From positions 62,001-126,000 of the forward strand of contig NZ_AQPN01000063.1 of the NCBI RefSeq assembly GCF_000403135.1: a stretch of DNA of 64,000 nucleotides, in the 5' to 3' direction. Position numbers and translations under genes: made by a program. The notes beneath the pieces are model-generated. The model had not been told where the DNA came from, did not search any database, and saw only the letters and a program-made list of their open reading frames with translations. Shown here piece after piece: positions 34,401 through 42,550 of the stretch (position 1 is the first letter of the stretch; each line of letters begins with the position of its first letter). The stretch is from Arcticibacter svalbardensis MN12-7 (lineage in GTDB: Bacteria > Bacteroidota > Bacteroidia > Sphingobacteriales > Sphingobacteriaceae).

Positions 34401-35382
34401 AGAATTAAAATCGGCATTAATCAAAAAAGCATATCGCAGGTTCAAAGACGAGTATCTACCCTCAGATGATTTCATGTTATTTTGTGAAAGGGAAGCCTCA
34501 TGGCTTGATAACTATGCGTTATATAGGGCTCTTAAGGATGAATTTGGCCAGTTAGCTTGGTATGAATGGTCTGATGCCTTTAAACTTAGAGACCCGAAAG
34601 CTATAGAAACCTTTAGGTTTTCTAAAATTGAGCAAATTGAAGAGATAAAATGGATCCAGTTTATCTTTAACAAACAATGGAGCGCATTGAAAAGTTACTG
34701 CAATGGTTTAGGAATTAGCCTGTTTGGCGATATGCCTTTTTATACGAGTTACGACTCTGCAGACGTATGGGCGAACCCTGAGCTATTTTGTCTGGATGAA
34801 TCAGGCCGAATATTAGGCGTTGCAGGAGTTCCTCCCGATTACTTTAATAACAACGGGCAACTGTGGGGTATGCCCGTATTTCGATGGGATGTATTAAAAA
34901 AGCTAAATTATGACTGGTGGATCAACAGGATAAAAAAGAATACCGAACTTTTTGACCTGATACGTTTTGATCATTTCAGAGCATTTTCTTCCTATTGGGA
35001 AGTACCAGCACAAGAGCTTACTGCTAGAAACGGACAGTGGAAGCCAGGGCCAGGTCGTGCATTTTTCGATGCAGTGGAACAGACACTTGGCAAGGTTCCT
35101 TTTATTGCAGAGGATCTGGGCGACATTGACCAACCGGTTTACGAACTTCGGGATGCGTTTAATTTGCCCGGCATGAAAGTGCTTCAATTTGCTTTTGGAG
35201 ATGATATGCCTCAATCGCTTAACAGCCCCCACTTGTTTGAAGAAAACTTTTTTGTATATACCGGCACACACGATAACAATACCATGGTTGGCTGGTACAA
35301 GGAAAATGCCGATAAGACTATCAAGCAAAATTTAAATAGCTACTTAGGGAAAAAGATCGGCAGCAAAAAATGTGCACACTGA
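31492..35382 (+). CDS. treY-malQ: Malto-oligosyltrehalose synthase fused to 4-alpha-glucanotransferase (TreY-MalQ), frameshifted near its end
   Basis: Residues 1 to about 865 are TreY (STYRIQFHKEFTF, YASPIFESTPGSTHGYD, LRIDHIDGLFNPEEYL, STHDTKRGED), which turns the reducing end of a glucan into a trehalose unit. From about 869 a complete type I amylomaltase MalQ follows (SAGVLLHISSLPSLFGIGDFG, IRFDHFRAF near 1158, FIAEDLGDI near 1205, THDNNTMVGWY near 1258), which rearranges alpha-1,4 glucans. The frame breaks at 35350-35371, giving a false tail and stop at 35382; the true C-terminus continues in another frame to 35584. All three MalQ catalytic regions lie before the break. Without the lesion the protein would be 1363 residues. 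Confidence 0.88.
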   Translation: MNPISTYRIQFHKEFTFKHFKKIIPYLKKLGVSTIYASPIFESTPGSTHGYDGLNPGRINPEIGTEEDLRSIHVMLEESKIQWLQDIVPNHMAFDHRNPWLMDVLEKGKESEYAEFFDTAFSSDFFQGKLMVPFLGSTLKKAIEKQELKLDYRDEKFVLNYFDAYYPVNAASYALIFNDDNITPEEDDSIHSRLDHINASPDLLEHIADEQFYELCHWQETDNRINFRRFFTVNGLICINIQDQNVFNVYHEYLKKLVDDRVFQGLRIDHIDGLFNPEEYLNRLRTLAGPEPYIIVEKILEEGESIPSSWPIQGNSGYDFLGIVNNVFSLEKSKKRFTNFYNDLVPLGEDIEDQIHEKKAAILFQNMTGELENLYQLFISSNLSPRAVYPEIDFKTAIAYFLIYTPVYRYYGNALPLKKAEKKSLKSIFQKIRDKKPHLTSAVDILEETILPKSGTQDEECSAQALYFYQRCMQFSGPIMAKGVEDTLMYTYNRFIGHNEVGDSPDSFGISVANFHSKMEERQQSGPLSMNGTSTHDTKRGEDVRARLNVLTDIPELWFKKVDKWIKINEPLKTLTRPDANDEYLIYQTIIGAYPMPGQDEDNFPERLQEYLTKALREAKVQTSWSEPNAQYEEATKSFALKLLQRDGPFWESFEKIRTKVADFGILNSLAQTILKFTCPGVPDVYQGCELWDLSLVDPDNRRPVNYFQREQILKEQLFDEEILDQENLFEHLWNNRYSGEIKLVLTHQLFDLRQQSPELYEKGDYLPLTVKGRYKDNILAFARKHHNNWVVTVVPLHLAEICEEQDCEPLEIDWHKTRLLLPSSVPSEWTNIFNDATGKAEEELLIGSIFSSFPFAVLKLKPSENKRSAGVLLHISSLPSLFGIGDFGPEAYKFADILASAKQKYWQILPLNPTEEASMHSPYSSCSSMAGNPLLISPEYLLKEGFLRDRDLKKQYVIPTDRIDFKFVQELKSALIKKAYRRFKDEYLPSDDFMLFCEREASWLDNYALYRALKDEFGQLAWYEWSDAFKLRDPKAIETFRFSKIEQIEEIKWIQFIFNKQWSALKSYCNGLGISLFGDMPFYTSYDSADVWANPELFCLDESGRILGVAGVPPDYFNNNGQLWGMPVFRWDVLKKLNYDWWINRIKKNTELFDLIRFDHFRAFSSYWEVPAQELTARNGQWKPGPGRAFFDAVEQTLGKVPFIAEDLGDIDQPVYELRDAFNLPGMKVLQFAFGDDMPQSLNSPHLFEENFFVYTGTHDNNTMVGWYKENADKTIKQNLNSYLGKKIGSKKCAH

Positions 35383-35584
35383 ACTGAGTCGCTTAGCGTA
35401 CTCCAGTGTTGCAGTAACGGTGATACTGCCTGTACAGGATATTATTGGTTTAGGTGAGCATGCCCGAATGAATAGTCCGGCAACAATAGAAAAGAACTGG
35501 GAATGGCGTTTACTGCCTGATCAGCTGAATGCAAAACATGCAAAAACTTTAAGGAATTGGGTTTTAACTTATGGAAGGGGTTGA
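35372..35584 (+). pseudogene. Displaced C-terminus of the TreY-MalQ protein
   Basis: This frame reads VHTELSRLAYSSVAVTVILP, then PVQDIIGLGEHARMNSP and NWEWRLLPDQL, the conserved end of MalQ. It is one base out of frame with the upstream part. Removing one base from A5 (35350-35354), GG (35359-35360) or A6 (35365-35370) restores a continuous protein. It is part of the fusion gene, not a separate gene. Confidence 0.85.
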
Positions 35585-35592
35585 TGGATTAT

Positions 35593-35621
35593 AAAATAAG
35601 GGGCCTTTAGCCCCTTATTTT
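35593..35621. terminator. Bidirectional intrinsic terminator after the trehalose operon
   Basis: AAAATAAGGGGC and its exact complement GCCCCTTATTTT form a 12-bp stem around the loop CTTTA, with A-rich and T-rich ends. It lies between convergent genes and should end both transcripts. Confidence 0.92.
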
Positions 35622-36055
35622 TAGATTTTTTTAACAGCCTGACGTGCCAGCATCAGCCATTTACCATGTGTCTTTTGCCAAACAGTAAGGATATGCAAGT
35701 TTGCAGTACCGGGTTCTTTACCCTTATCATTCGTTGAAGCGACTAGATCATGACGAACGATCGCTGTTTTACCAGATACGAGAATAGTCTGGTTTTTAAA
35801 CTCAAGCGTAACAAAGTCTGACATCCCGCTAACTATTGCATCTACAAACTCTACTTTATTCTGCAGCACACCGTTGGAATGCCCATAGGTTAAATTATTA
35901 TCTGCTATTGCTTCCAATTCACTTTTCGTTCCATCTACCATGGCTTTCCTAAGTGCTTCTACAGCTATTGCAACTTGTTTTTCACTTTTACTTTGGGCAT
36001 GTACCACCACGCTTAAAAACATAGACAGTACAAGAAATAAGCTAATTTTTTTCAT
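35621..36055 (-). CDS. Exported NTF2-like (SnoaL/DUF4440-type) protein
   Basis: 144 residues with a signal peptide MKKISLFLVLSMFLSVVVHAQ. The mature part has the cone-shaped NTF2-like pattern: an N-terminal helix (VEALRKAMVDGTKSELEAIA), then NLTYGHSNG, VEFVDAIVSG and a C-terminal strand HILTVWQKTHGKWLMLARQ. Members bind small ligands or act as isomerases; no substrate can be given. It stands alone between the terminator and hemW. Confidence 0.8.
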   Translation of the reverse strand: MKKISLFLVLSMFLSVVVHAQSKSEKQVAIAVEALRKAMVDGTKSELEAIADNNLTYGHSNGVLQNKVEFVDAIVSGMSDFVTLEFKNQTILVSGKTAIVRHDLVASTNDKGKEPGTANLHILTVWQKTHGKWLMLARQAVKKI

Positions 36056-36094
36056 ATTTTATTATAATTATAGGCTGCTGCTAAACTAAGAATT

Positions 36095-37236
36095 TTATTT
36101 CCTTTCTTCATCTATAAACAGTTCAGAAGCGATGTGATCGCTGAATAACATCCCGGCATCGGTTAAGACCAGCGTATTCGGATCCTTTTTTATAATCCAT
36201 CCTTTGTCAAAAAACTCTTCTGCACTCTTTTCTATTTCAGTACTGTAACCTGAGCCAAAGTCACGATCAATTTTAGAAAGATCCATTCCCCACATCGTTC
36301 TTAAGGAGGTCATGATATATTCATTGACCCGATTATTCTGCGTAAGAATTTCCATTTCTGCAGGAATCTTGTCCAGCAATAAAGACTCGAGATACTTTGC
36401 ATTGTTGGCTATATTCCACTTCCTGGCCTCGCCGTTAAAAGAATGTGCCGATGGGCCAATACCAAGGTAGGATACCCCTCTCCAGTAATTCGTATTGTGC
36501 CGGGAATATTGATCAGGCTTTGCAAAGTTAGAGGTTTCATAATGCTCATATCCCCATTCTTTAAGCTGCCCGATGAGGAATAAAAATTGCTCCGCACTCT
36601 GATTGTCATTCATTTCCGGCTGCTTTCCTTTTTTAATAAAATGAGCTAAGGCAGTTTTAGATTCTACCGTCATCGAATAAGCAGAGATATGGGGAACGTT
36701 TAACTCATGTGTTTTATCCAGATTTGCTTTCCACTTTTGATCTGTAAGCAAAGGGTAACCATAGATCAGATCAAGTGTGATGTTCTCAAAACCGGCATCC
36801 TGTACTCGTTTCACGGCACTATCTGCTTCCTTTGCATTATGTGCCCTGTTCATCCATTTCAAATCCTCTTCAAAGAATGATTGGATGCCAATACTGAAAC
36901 GGTTAATGTCTGTGGTTTTAGCTCTTTAACCTGCTGCGGAGTTAAGTCATCCGGATTGGCCTCCATACTAATCTCTGCACCTGAAGCAACGGGATGCAAA
37001 TGTATAACCCGATCTATAAACGTCTGTATTTCCTGAGCAGTTAAAATGGACGGAGTTCCTCCTCCAAAATAAATAGTCTCAATAGTTTGCCGGCCGAGGT
37101 ATTCTTTCTGCAGTTCAAGCTCTTTGAGCATTGAATTAATAATCTCGGTTTTATATTTTTTAGAAGTTGAAAAGTGAAAATCACAATAATGACAAGCTTG
37201 CTTGCAAAATGGGATATGTATATAGATGCCGGCCAT
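36095..37236 (-). pseudogene. hemW: HemW (radical-SAM haem chaperone), frameshifted
   Basis: Two overlapping frames together make one HemW of about 380 residues. The upstream part (start 37236) has the radical-SAM motif CKQACHYC (Cys11/15/18), YFGGGTPS and SMEANPDDLTPQQV; the downstream part has LDLIYGYPLLTDQKW, SAYSMTVE and the C-terminal HemW domain (YLGIGPSAHSF). The break lies at a run of four T on the plus strand (36916-36919): five would restore KTTDINRFSIGIQSFFEEDL, the conserved join. Either the gene is inactive or one base was lost in assembly. HemW is related to HemN but moves haem rather than oxidising porphyrinogen. Confidence 0.88.
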
Positions 37237-37426
37237 GGTTTTAAGAGTGTATAATCCCTGATAAAATCGGACAGATAAATACCATTAACTTGTTGATTAT
37301 TAGCATAAATAATATTTTTTATCTTTTTTGATCTGTTGATTTTTATTCTGTTTTATTTTTGTTACCCTTTGTTTTATCAAAATAAACGAGTGACAAAAAT
37401 AACAAAAGAAAAGCAACTGATATATC

Positions 37427-37585
37427 TTGGCAACGATCAGATATAAAAAGCTAAGACCCGGAAAACTTATTGCTTATTTGGATGTGTATTCATATACTGG
37501 CGAGGGTAACAGCAAACGCAACTACGAGTTCCTTATGATTTATGTTGATAAAGACTATTTAGAAGCCTCATCCCATATCAGCTAG
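37427..37585 (+). pseudogene. Remnant of a tyrosine-recombinase integrase N-terminus
   Basis: A 52-codon frame from a TTG reads LATIRYKKLRPGKLIAYLDV, then YSYTGEGNSKRNYEFLMIYV, which resembles the arm-binding start of Bacteroidota phage-type integrases (MATI..KKL..GK..LYLDI). It stops at 37585 and the catalytic domain is absent. A few bases on, KIIKALRNKRED looks like a later piece of the same arm domain. This points to a decayed integrative element next to the HigBA pair. The match is by eye and short. Confidence 0.55.
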
Positions 37586-37918
37586 CCTGATAAAGATTAT
37601 TAAAGCACTTCGTAACAAAAGAGAGGATGAATAGATTTTTTTTAAAAATAGCTTTAAATTCCCATGCAGGTCATAAAAAAGTTTAAAACAGCTTTAGTCG
37701 ATGTAAGGATGTGGAATTCAATATAAACAGTGGTGCCCACCTTATCTAACTGTAAGAATATTTTTCAAACAATCGGCAACAAAGAATCATTTTTGCCGAT
37801 TGTTTGGATGCTCACTTAAATCTACCTAAAAAACAGCAATAAATTAAGAGTTAAACAACTATTGACTAAAAAATTAATTTTTTAATACACTTGAACCACT
37901 TACATTATTTTTAAAAAT
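37586..37918. other. Non-coding stretch between integrase remnant and HigBA
   Basis: About 330 bases without a gene. It holds a 14-bp inverted repeat (37766-37806) and otherwise AT-rich sequence. It probably belongs to the same decayed element. Confidence 0.5.
37766..37806. repeat. 14-bp inverted repeat with 13-base loop
   Basis: CAAACAATCGGCAA (37766-37779) is exactly complementary to TTGCCGATTGTTTG (37793-37806). With TTTTT before the left arm it could be a terminator for minus-strand transcription, or the end of a mobile element. Confidence 0.6.
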
Positions 37919-37947
37919 AAATATCTTTTCAAAATGAAAAGATATTT
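37919..37947. promoter_or_regulatory. Probable HigBA operator
   Basis: AAATATCTTTTC and GAAAAGATATTT are perfect 12-bp arms around AAAAT, ending 13 bases before the preferred higB start at 37961. Toxin-antitoxin operons are normally repressed by the antitoxin at palindromes overlapping the promoter, so this is the likely HigA site. It argues against the earlier ATG at 37934, which would sit inside the palindrome. Confidence 0.6.
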
Positions 37948-37960
37948 GTTAAATTTGGAT

Positions 37961-38269
37961 ATGATTAATATAGTAAAAAGGCCTACCATTAATCATTATC
38001 AAAAAAAGTATCCTGAGTCTGCTACCGCTTTAAGTGAGTGGTATGATCATTTCAGTAGATGTTCTTTTCAAACGCCTCAAGAATTGAAAATAGTATATGG
38101 CAATGCGAGTATAATAGGAAACAACAGAGTAGTTTTTAATATACATGGCAATAAATATCGTTTAGTTATAAAATTCAACTACAAAGCATCAATGTGCTTT
38201 GTTATATGGTTCGGAACTCATAAGGAATATGATTCGATTGATGTAGAAACGATAAGATTTGAATTATAA
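37961..38269 (+). CDS. higB: HigB-type toxin (RelE-like mRNA interferase)
   Basis: 102 residues from the chosen start MINIVKRPTINHYQKKYPES; an ATG at 37934 would add nine residues but lies inside a palindrome. The pattern ALSEWYDHF, NRVVFNIHGNKYRLVIKFNY and CFVIWFGTHKEYDSID is that of the HigB toxin family, which cleaves mRNA on the ribosome. Toxin-first order and an 18-base gap to the antitoxin are usual for higBA. It lies in a decayed island next to an integrase remnant. Confidence 0.87.
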   Translation: MINIVKRPTINHYQKKYPESATALSEWYDHFSRCSFQTPQELKIVYGNASIIGNNRVVFNIHGNKYRLVIKFNYKASMCFVIWFGTHKEYDSIDVETIRFEL

Positions 38270-38287
38270 CCTTCTAAACAATACAAT

Positions 38288-38920
38288 ATGAAATGGAAGA
38301 TATTAAAAACACAAGAAGAGTATAATAAGGCGGTTAATCGATTAGAACAAATTTTTGATTCAGAGCCTGGTACAGATGACTTTGATGAATTAGAATTACT
38401 AGGACTTTTGATTAAGGATTATGAGGATAAATACTATCCTATGCCAATCCATGATCCTATCCAATTTATTAAGTTACGAATGGAACAAAGAGGATTGAGA
38501 AACAGGGATCTTATTGGAATTATTGGTTCTGAAGGTCATATATCATCAGTTCTTAAAGGTAAAAGGCAATTAACCTTATCAATGGCTAAATCATTGGCAA
38601 GTTTTCTAAGTATACCAGCTAGAGTATTTATCAATGAACAATATGGCTTTGAGCACTACAGTAGTCAGGAAGATATACCTGATATAATAGACGAGCAATT
38701 AAAAAAATCCAGGGAAAGGATATTAAGATTAAAGGATCTTTCGGACTTATTAAGAAGCGAGACTTCGATAATTAGTGTTTCGAAGTCATCTAATTTGCCT
38801 GACATCATACTTATTGGAGAAGAAAAGAAGCCATACATTTTAGCAAAAGAGGGTAATTTCAGCAAAAGTGCACCAGAATTTGAATTAGTTCCCAAACGAT
38901 ATAAATCCAATAATAAATAA
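38288..38920 (+). CDS. higA: HigA-type antitoxin with C-terminal extension
   Basis: 210 residues. An acidic N-terminal part (about 1-60, KTQEEYNKAVNRLEQIFD, DFDELELLGLLIKDYE) precedes a helix-turn-helix (about 65-120; IKLRMEQRGLRNRDLIGIIG, ISSVLKGKRQLTLSMAKSLA). Both are typical of HigA. After about residue 125 there are ~85 extra residues with a charged helix and a beta-like tail (ISVSKSSNLPDIILIGEE), which ordinary HigA proteins of about 120-140 residues lack. It should neutralise HigB and repress the operon. Confidence 0.83.
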   Translation: MKWKILKTQEEYNKAVNRLEQIFDSEPGTDDFDELELLGLLIKDYEDKYYPMPIHDPIQFIKLRMEQRGLRNRDLIGIIGSEGHISSVLKGKRQLTLSMAKSLASFLSIPARVFINEQYGFEHYSSQEDIPDIIDEQLKKSRERILRLKDLSDLLRSETSIISVSKSSNLPDIILIGEEKKPYILAKEGNFSKSAPEFELVPKRYKSNNK

Positions 38921-39057
38921 TTACTTAATTGGTCATCTACTAGAGTTAATGTTAACGAACACGATCTAAAGTAGCATATTATATTCCTTAAAATGGCTAT
39001 TTATAGCTATTTTAAAATTGATGAATTGTGGGTTAATTAGTATTACAACTCAATAAT

Positions 39058-39879
39058 ATGAAAATACAGCATGATCTTCTATTTGCCGATAATGGCAAAC
39101 AAGTTCCGTTTAAGGCCACCCCTAACATGGGTGGCACATATAATCCACAATATCTTATTCTGCACTATACAGCTGCAACCACTACCGAGTCTACGTTAAA
39201 TTGGTTCCCCAACCCGATAGCGCAGGCATCTGCACATTTACTCATAGGTCGTGATGGCGCAATTACACAGTTTTTGCCATTTAATAGGATTGCATGGCAT
39301 GCAGGCAAAAGCGAATGGGCAGGATTGGTGGGCATGAATAAGTTTTCAATCGGGATTGAGTTAGTTAACGGTGGGCGTCTGACAAGAAGCGGGGATAAAT
39401 GGGTTTGCTCAGTTGATATGAGAAAAGTCCCTGACCAGGAAGTAATCATGGCTGTTCATAAAAATGAAACCCATATTGCGGCTTGGCAAGAATATACAGA
39501 AAATCAGCTTGAAGTATCTACAGAAATAGCAGCATTACTTATAAGCACTTACAATTTAAAGGATGTATTGGGACATGAAGACATATCTCCAATCAGGAAA
39601 TCAGATCCAGGACCTGCATTCCCAATGGCTAGTTTCCGATCCAAAACAATGGGTAGAGAAGATGAGACCATCGACGAGTTTATTACTGCAACGGCACTTA
39701 ATATTCGCTCCGGTCCTGCAACTACTTTTCCTACTTTAACTGACCCTTTACCTCCTGGAGTAAAAGTGAATGTATTGAAGACTGAAACCACATGGAGCTT
39801 TGTTGAAGTCTTAGAAAATGTTAATGGTATTATGGATCTCGAAGGGTGGGTATCATCAAAGTTCCTAAGAAGAAATTAA
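39058..39879 (+). CDS. N-acetylmuramoyl-L-alanine amidase with SH3-like domain
   Basis: 273 residues. The N-terminal amidase_2 (AmpD/PGRP-like) domain shows zinc ligands in YLILHYTAA, HLLIGRDGAITQFLP, RIAWHAGKSEW, SIGIELVNGG and VLGHEDISPIRKSDPGPAF. About residues 205-273 form a bacterial SH3 domain (LNIRSGPATTFPTL, WSFVEVL, GWVSSKFL). It cleaves the amide bond between sugar and stem peptide in peptidoglycan. No signal peptide is seen, so it could be cytosolic recycling or a former phage lysin; the nearby integrase remnant makes the second possible. Confidence 0.87.
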   Translation: MKIQHDLLFADNGKQVPFKATPNMGGTYNPQYLILHYTAATTTESTLNWFPNPIAQASAHLLIGRDGAITQFLPFNRIAWHAGKSEWAGLVGMNKFSIGIELVNGGRLTRSGDKWVCSVDMRKVPDQEVIMAVHKNETHIAAWQEYTENQLEVSTEIAALLISTYNLKDVLGHEDISPIRKSDPGPAFPMASFRSKTMGREDETIDEFITATALNIRSGPATTFPTLTDPLPPGVKVNVLKTETTWSFVEVLENVNGIMDLEGWVSSKFLRRN

Positions 39880-39896
39880 ACCACGCTGCCAATGGT

Positions 39897-39932
39897 CCTT
39901 TACCCGCATTCTTTTCTAATAGCAGGTAAAGG
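39897..39932. terminator. Hairpin between the amidase and the GH97 pseudogene
   Basis: CCTTTACCCGC (39897-39907) pairs with GCAGGTAAAGG (39922-39932) with one mismatch. The loop is 14 bases and there is no clear T-run, so it is a weak terminator candidate. Confidence 0.35.
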
Positions 39933-39950
39933 GTGATAGTTGTGATGGTG

Positions 39951-40911
39951 TTATCGAACAGGAATCAGACTAATTGCTGCACCTCCCCCTTTGGCTAAAT
40001 TAAGTTTTAACGTAGAAGAACTGGTTACAATTCTTTTTTCAATAGTATACGCCTCCGGGTTAGTTTTCCAATCGGCATCCTTTCCGTCCTTATAGATGAT
40101 TGTCGCATATTTTTTCCCTTTATCAAGGAAGCTTAAAGAAATCAAAGACTGGCGACTATTTTCATCTGTTATAGCCCCGATAAACCAGTTCGCTTTACCT
40201 TTCTCTTTACGAGCGATAGTGATATAATCGCCAGGTTCTGCTTCTAAGATCTTGGTATCATCCCAATCCACACCTACATCTTTTATAAATTGAAAAGCAT
40301 CCTGATGTGCTTCATAGTTTTCAGGTAGATCAGCTGCCATTTGTAAAGGACTGTACATGGTCACATATAAGGCTAACTGTTTAACAAGTGTGGTGTGCAT
40401 TTGTCTGTCAGGCGCGTTTTCAGCATAGTGTCTAAGTTTAAAAATACCGGGAGTGTAAATCCATTGGACCTCCCATTAATCGGGTAAATGGCATAATAGT
40501 TTCATGCTCAGGTGTGTTACCATCACTAAAAGCATTCCATTCATTCCCCCTTCCGGCTTCATTAGCAATCCAATTAGGATATGTACGATTCAGACCAATA
40601 GGTCGCACTGATTCATGCATATTAACCATCACTTGATACTGAGCAGCCTTCTCTGCCACTCGTACAAAGTGTTCAATCATCCACTGCCCGTCATGATGCT
40701 CTCCACGAGGAGTAATTTGGCCTACATAGCCTGTTTTAACTGCATTATAGGAATACTTATTCATGAAACGAAATGCGGTATCTAAATGCCGGTCATAATT
40801 GGTAGCGCTTCCGCCAGTTTCATTATGCATGATCATCTCTACACCTTTCTGCTTGGCATAATTTGTTATTTCTTCCATATTGAAATCAGGATAAGGAGTT
40901 ACATATTTAGA
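39951..40911 (-). pseudogene. GH97 glycoside hydrolase (alpha-glucosidase/SusB-like), truncated and frameshifted
   Basis: The C-terminal half of a GH97 enzyme in two frames. The upstream frame reads YVTPYPDFNMEEITNYAKQK, IMHNETGGSATNYDRH, VNMHESVRPIGLNRTYPNW and NEAGRGNEWNAF, which hold the GH97 catalytic-type Glu residues. After MGGPMD one extra base in a run of three A (plus strand 40457-40459) breaks the frame; beyond it TPGIFKLRHYAENAPDRQ, then KQLALYVTMYSPLQMAADLP continue in the other frame. The N-terminal ~300 residues, including signal and beta-sandwich, are missing. A stop precedes residue Ser at 40911. This is a real loss rather than a single read error. Confidence 0.85.
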
Positions 40912-40995
40912 TTAGCAGATTCCAAAAATCTTTAATATATTCAATACTTACATCATCTGTTGTAGCATAAAAACAAATTTCTACGTTTCACTACT

Positions 40996-41301
40996 ATGAA
41001 GAAAACAATTCTCTTATTGATTATAATCTCCACAATAATCAGTTGTAAAACTGTTAAACCATCTGCAGAAAATAACGTTCTCGTACTTAAAGGAACAGTA
41101 GAAAAAATGGGCATGTCGACTTTTCAGTATGGAACGCATCTTTTAAAAACAGAGAGCAAAACATATGCATTAAAAACCGCTATTGTAAAACTAGACGATT
41201 ATGTGGGTAAAGAAGTAAGCATAACAGGAAGCAAAGTAGAAGGATACCCTGTAGAAAACGGCCCTGATTTAATTGATGTAAAAAAAATTGTAATTAAGTA
41301 A
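40996..41301 (+). CDS. Small lipoprotein, unknown family
   Basis: 101 residues with a lipoprotein signal MKKTILLLIIISTIISC. The mature part (VLKGTVEKMGMSTFQYGTHL, KTYALKTAIVKLDDYVGKEV, VSITGSKVEGYPVENG) looks like a small OB-fold-type beta domain. I do not recognise a named family. It stands between the GH97 pseudogene and an oxidoreductase. Confidence 0.75.
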   Translation: MKKTILLLIIISTIISCKTVKPSAENNVLVLKGTVEKMGMSTFQYGTHLLKTESKTYALKTAIVKLDDYVGKEVSITGSKVEGYPVENGPDLIDVKKIVIK

Positions 41302-41353
41302 ATTTGTAATATTTACTCTTTCTTAAAGATTAACGTTTTAAAAATGTAAGAAA

Positions 41354-42289
41354 ATGAAAGCAGTCATCATCAGTAAATTTGGACCCCCAGAAGAATTACA
41401 CCTGGCAGAAATGGAAAAACCCATCGCAAACGACGACCAGGTAGTTATTAAAGTGATGGCTGCAGGAATTAATCCTGTAGATACCAAGATCAGATCAGGA
41501 AATCATATCAGCTCTAAAAATCTTCACTTACCTGCTATTTTAGGAAAAGATGTAAGTGGTATAATTGATTCTGTAGGCAAAAACATAACCTATTTCAAAC
41601 CAGGCAATGCCGTTTTTGGATGCAATAGTACAGGTAAAACGTATGCCGAATTTACACTGGCAGACCCTGATTCAATTGTTAAAAAACCCGAAGAGATGAG
41701 TTTTGAAGAAGCTGCCGCTGCTCCCTTAGCATCATTAACAGCTTACCAGGCCATCAATGATCATTTGAAATTAAAACCTGACCAAAAAGTTTTGATTCAG
41801 GCTGCTGCTGGAGGTGTAGGACACCTGGCAGTGCAATTCGCCAAAATAAATGGAGCTTATGTATATGGAACAGCCTCAGCAAAAAACACAGAATTCTTAA
41901 AACAACTGGGTATTGATGAGGTGATCGATTATAAAAATGAAAGATTTGAAGATAAAGTTCCCCCTCTTGATGCTGTACTCGACGCTATAGGGGGCGAAGT
42001 ATTATACCGTTCAATCGCTTGCGTCAAACCCGGAGGCACTATTGTTTGCCTTCCCTCTTCCACTAAGGATGACCCAAAAGCTTTAGCACTTGCCATCAAA
42101 CATAGGGTTAAATTAATCTGGCCTATGATGTACCTGAACAAAGATCAGTTGCAGCTAATCGCAGACCTGTTGGAACACGATAAATTGAAAGTTGAAATAG
42201 ATAGCGTGTTCCCTTTAGAAGACATTATACAGGCTCACAAGGCCATAGAATCTCATGATACCAAAGGGAAAATAGTGGTGAGAATATAA
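41354..42289 (+). CDS. NADP-dependent zinc-type alcohol dehydrogenase-like oxidoreductase (quinone reductase)
   Basis: 311 residues of the medium-chain dehydrogenase/reductase family: N-terminal GroES-like domain (MAAGINPVDTKIRSGN, GKDVSGIIDSVGKN) and a Rossmann domain with AAAGGVGHLAVQFAK, the nucleotide loop of quinone oxidoreductases. No structural zinc cysteines are visible. It likely reduces quinones or enones with NADPH. It lies 52 bases after the small lipoprotein gene and may share its transcript. Confidence 0.88.
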   Translation: MKAVIISKFGPPEELHLAEMEKPIANDDQVVIKVMAAGINPVDTKIRSGNHISSKNLHLPAILGKDVSGIIDSVGKNITYFKPGNAVFGCNSTGKTYAEFTLADPDSIVKKPEEMSFEEAAAAPLASLTAYQAINDHLKLKPDQKVLIQAAAGGVGHLAVQFAKINGAYVYGTASAKNTEFLKQLGIDEVIDYKNERFEDKVPPLDAVLDAIGGEVLYRSIACVKPGGTIVCLPSSTKDDPKALALAIKHRVKLIWPMMYLNKDQLQLIADLLEHDKLKVEIDSVFPLEDIIQAHKAIESHDTKGKIVVRI

Positions 42290-42494
42290 AATTCATCTAT
42301 GGGCTCTAACAGCTTATACAACCCTTAATTTCTTAAAAAAAATATCCTCGAAGTTTTTCATAACCTTCAAGTGTTACAAGTATGTCAACACACCTCAGTT
42401 AATCACTTCCTCTAAGTGAACACTTCTGCTCTTTTCTTAATAAAACACCATTTTATTTCCATTTTAACAAATTGTCAATAATCATTCTAAATAA

Positions 42495-42525
42495 TTTGGA
42501 ATATTCAAATATCCTTCTACTTTTG
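42495..42525 (+). promoter_or_regulatory. Bacteroidota promoter for the siderophore receptor
   Basis: TTTG (42495-42498), a 19-base spacer, and TACTTTTG (42518-42525) fit the -33/-7 consensus TTTG-N19-TAnnTTTG exactly. Transcription should start a few bases later, about 20 bases before the ATG. The region upstream (ATAATCATTCTAAATAATTT, 42478-42497) loosely resembles a Fur site. Confidence 0.72.
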
Positions 42526-42550
42526 CAATCTATTTATAATTGATCTAAAT

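Noticed and set aside
34903-35328. 141-residue minus-strand frame inside treY-malQ
   Set aside because: It is a shadow of the MalQ coding sequence; the plus-strand frame has catalytic motifs.
35361-35382. Programmed ribosomal frameshift in treY-malQ
   Set aside because: The A-run could suggest slippage, but the correct frame needs a +1 (or -2) shift, not the usual -1, and no stem or pseudoknot follows. A single-base lesion is simpler.
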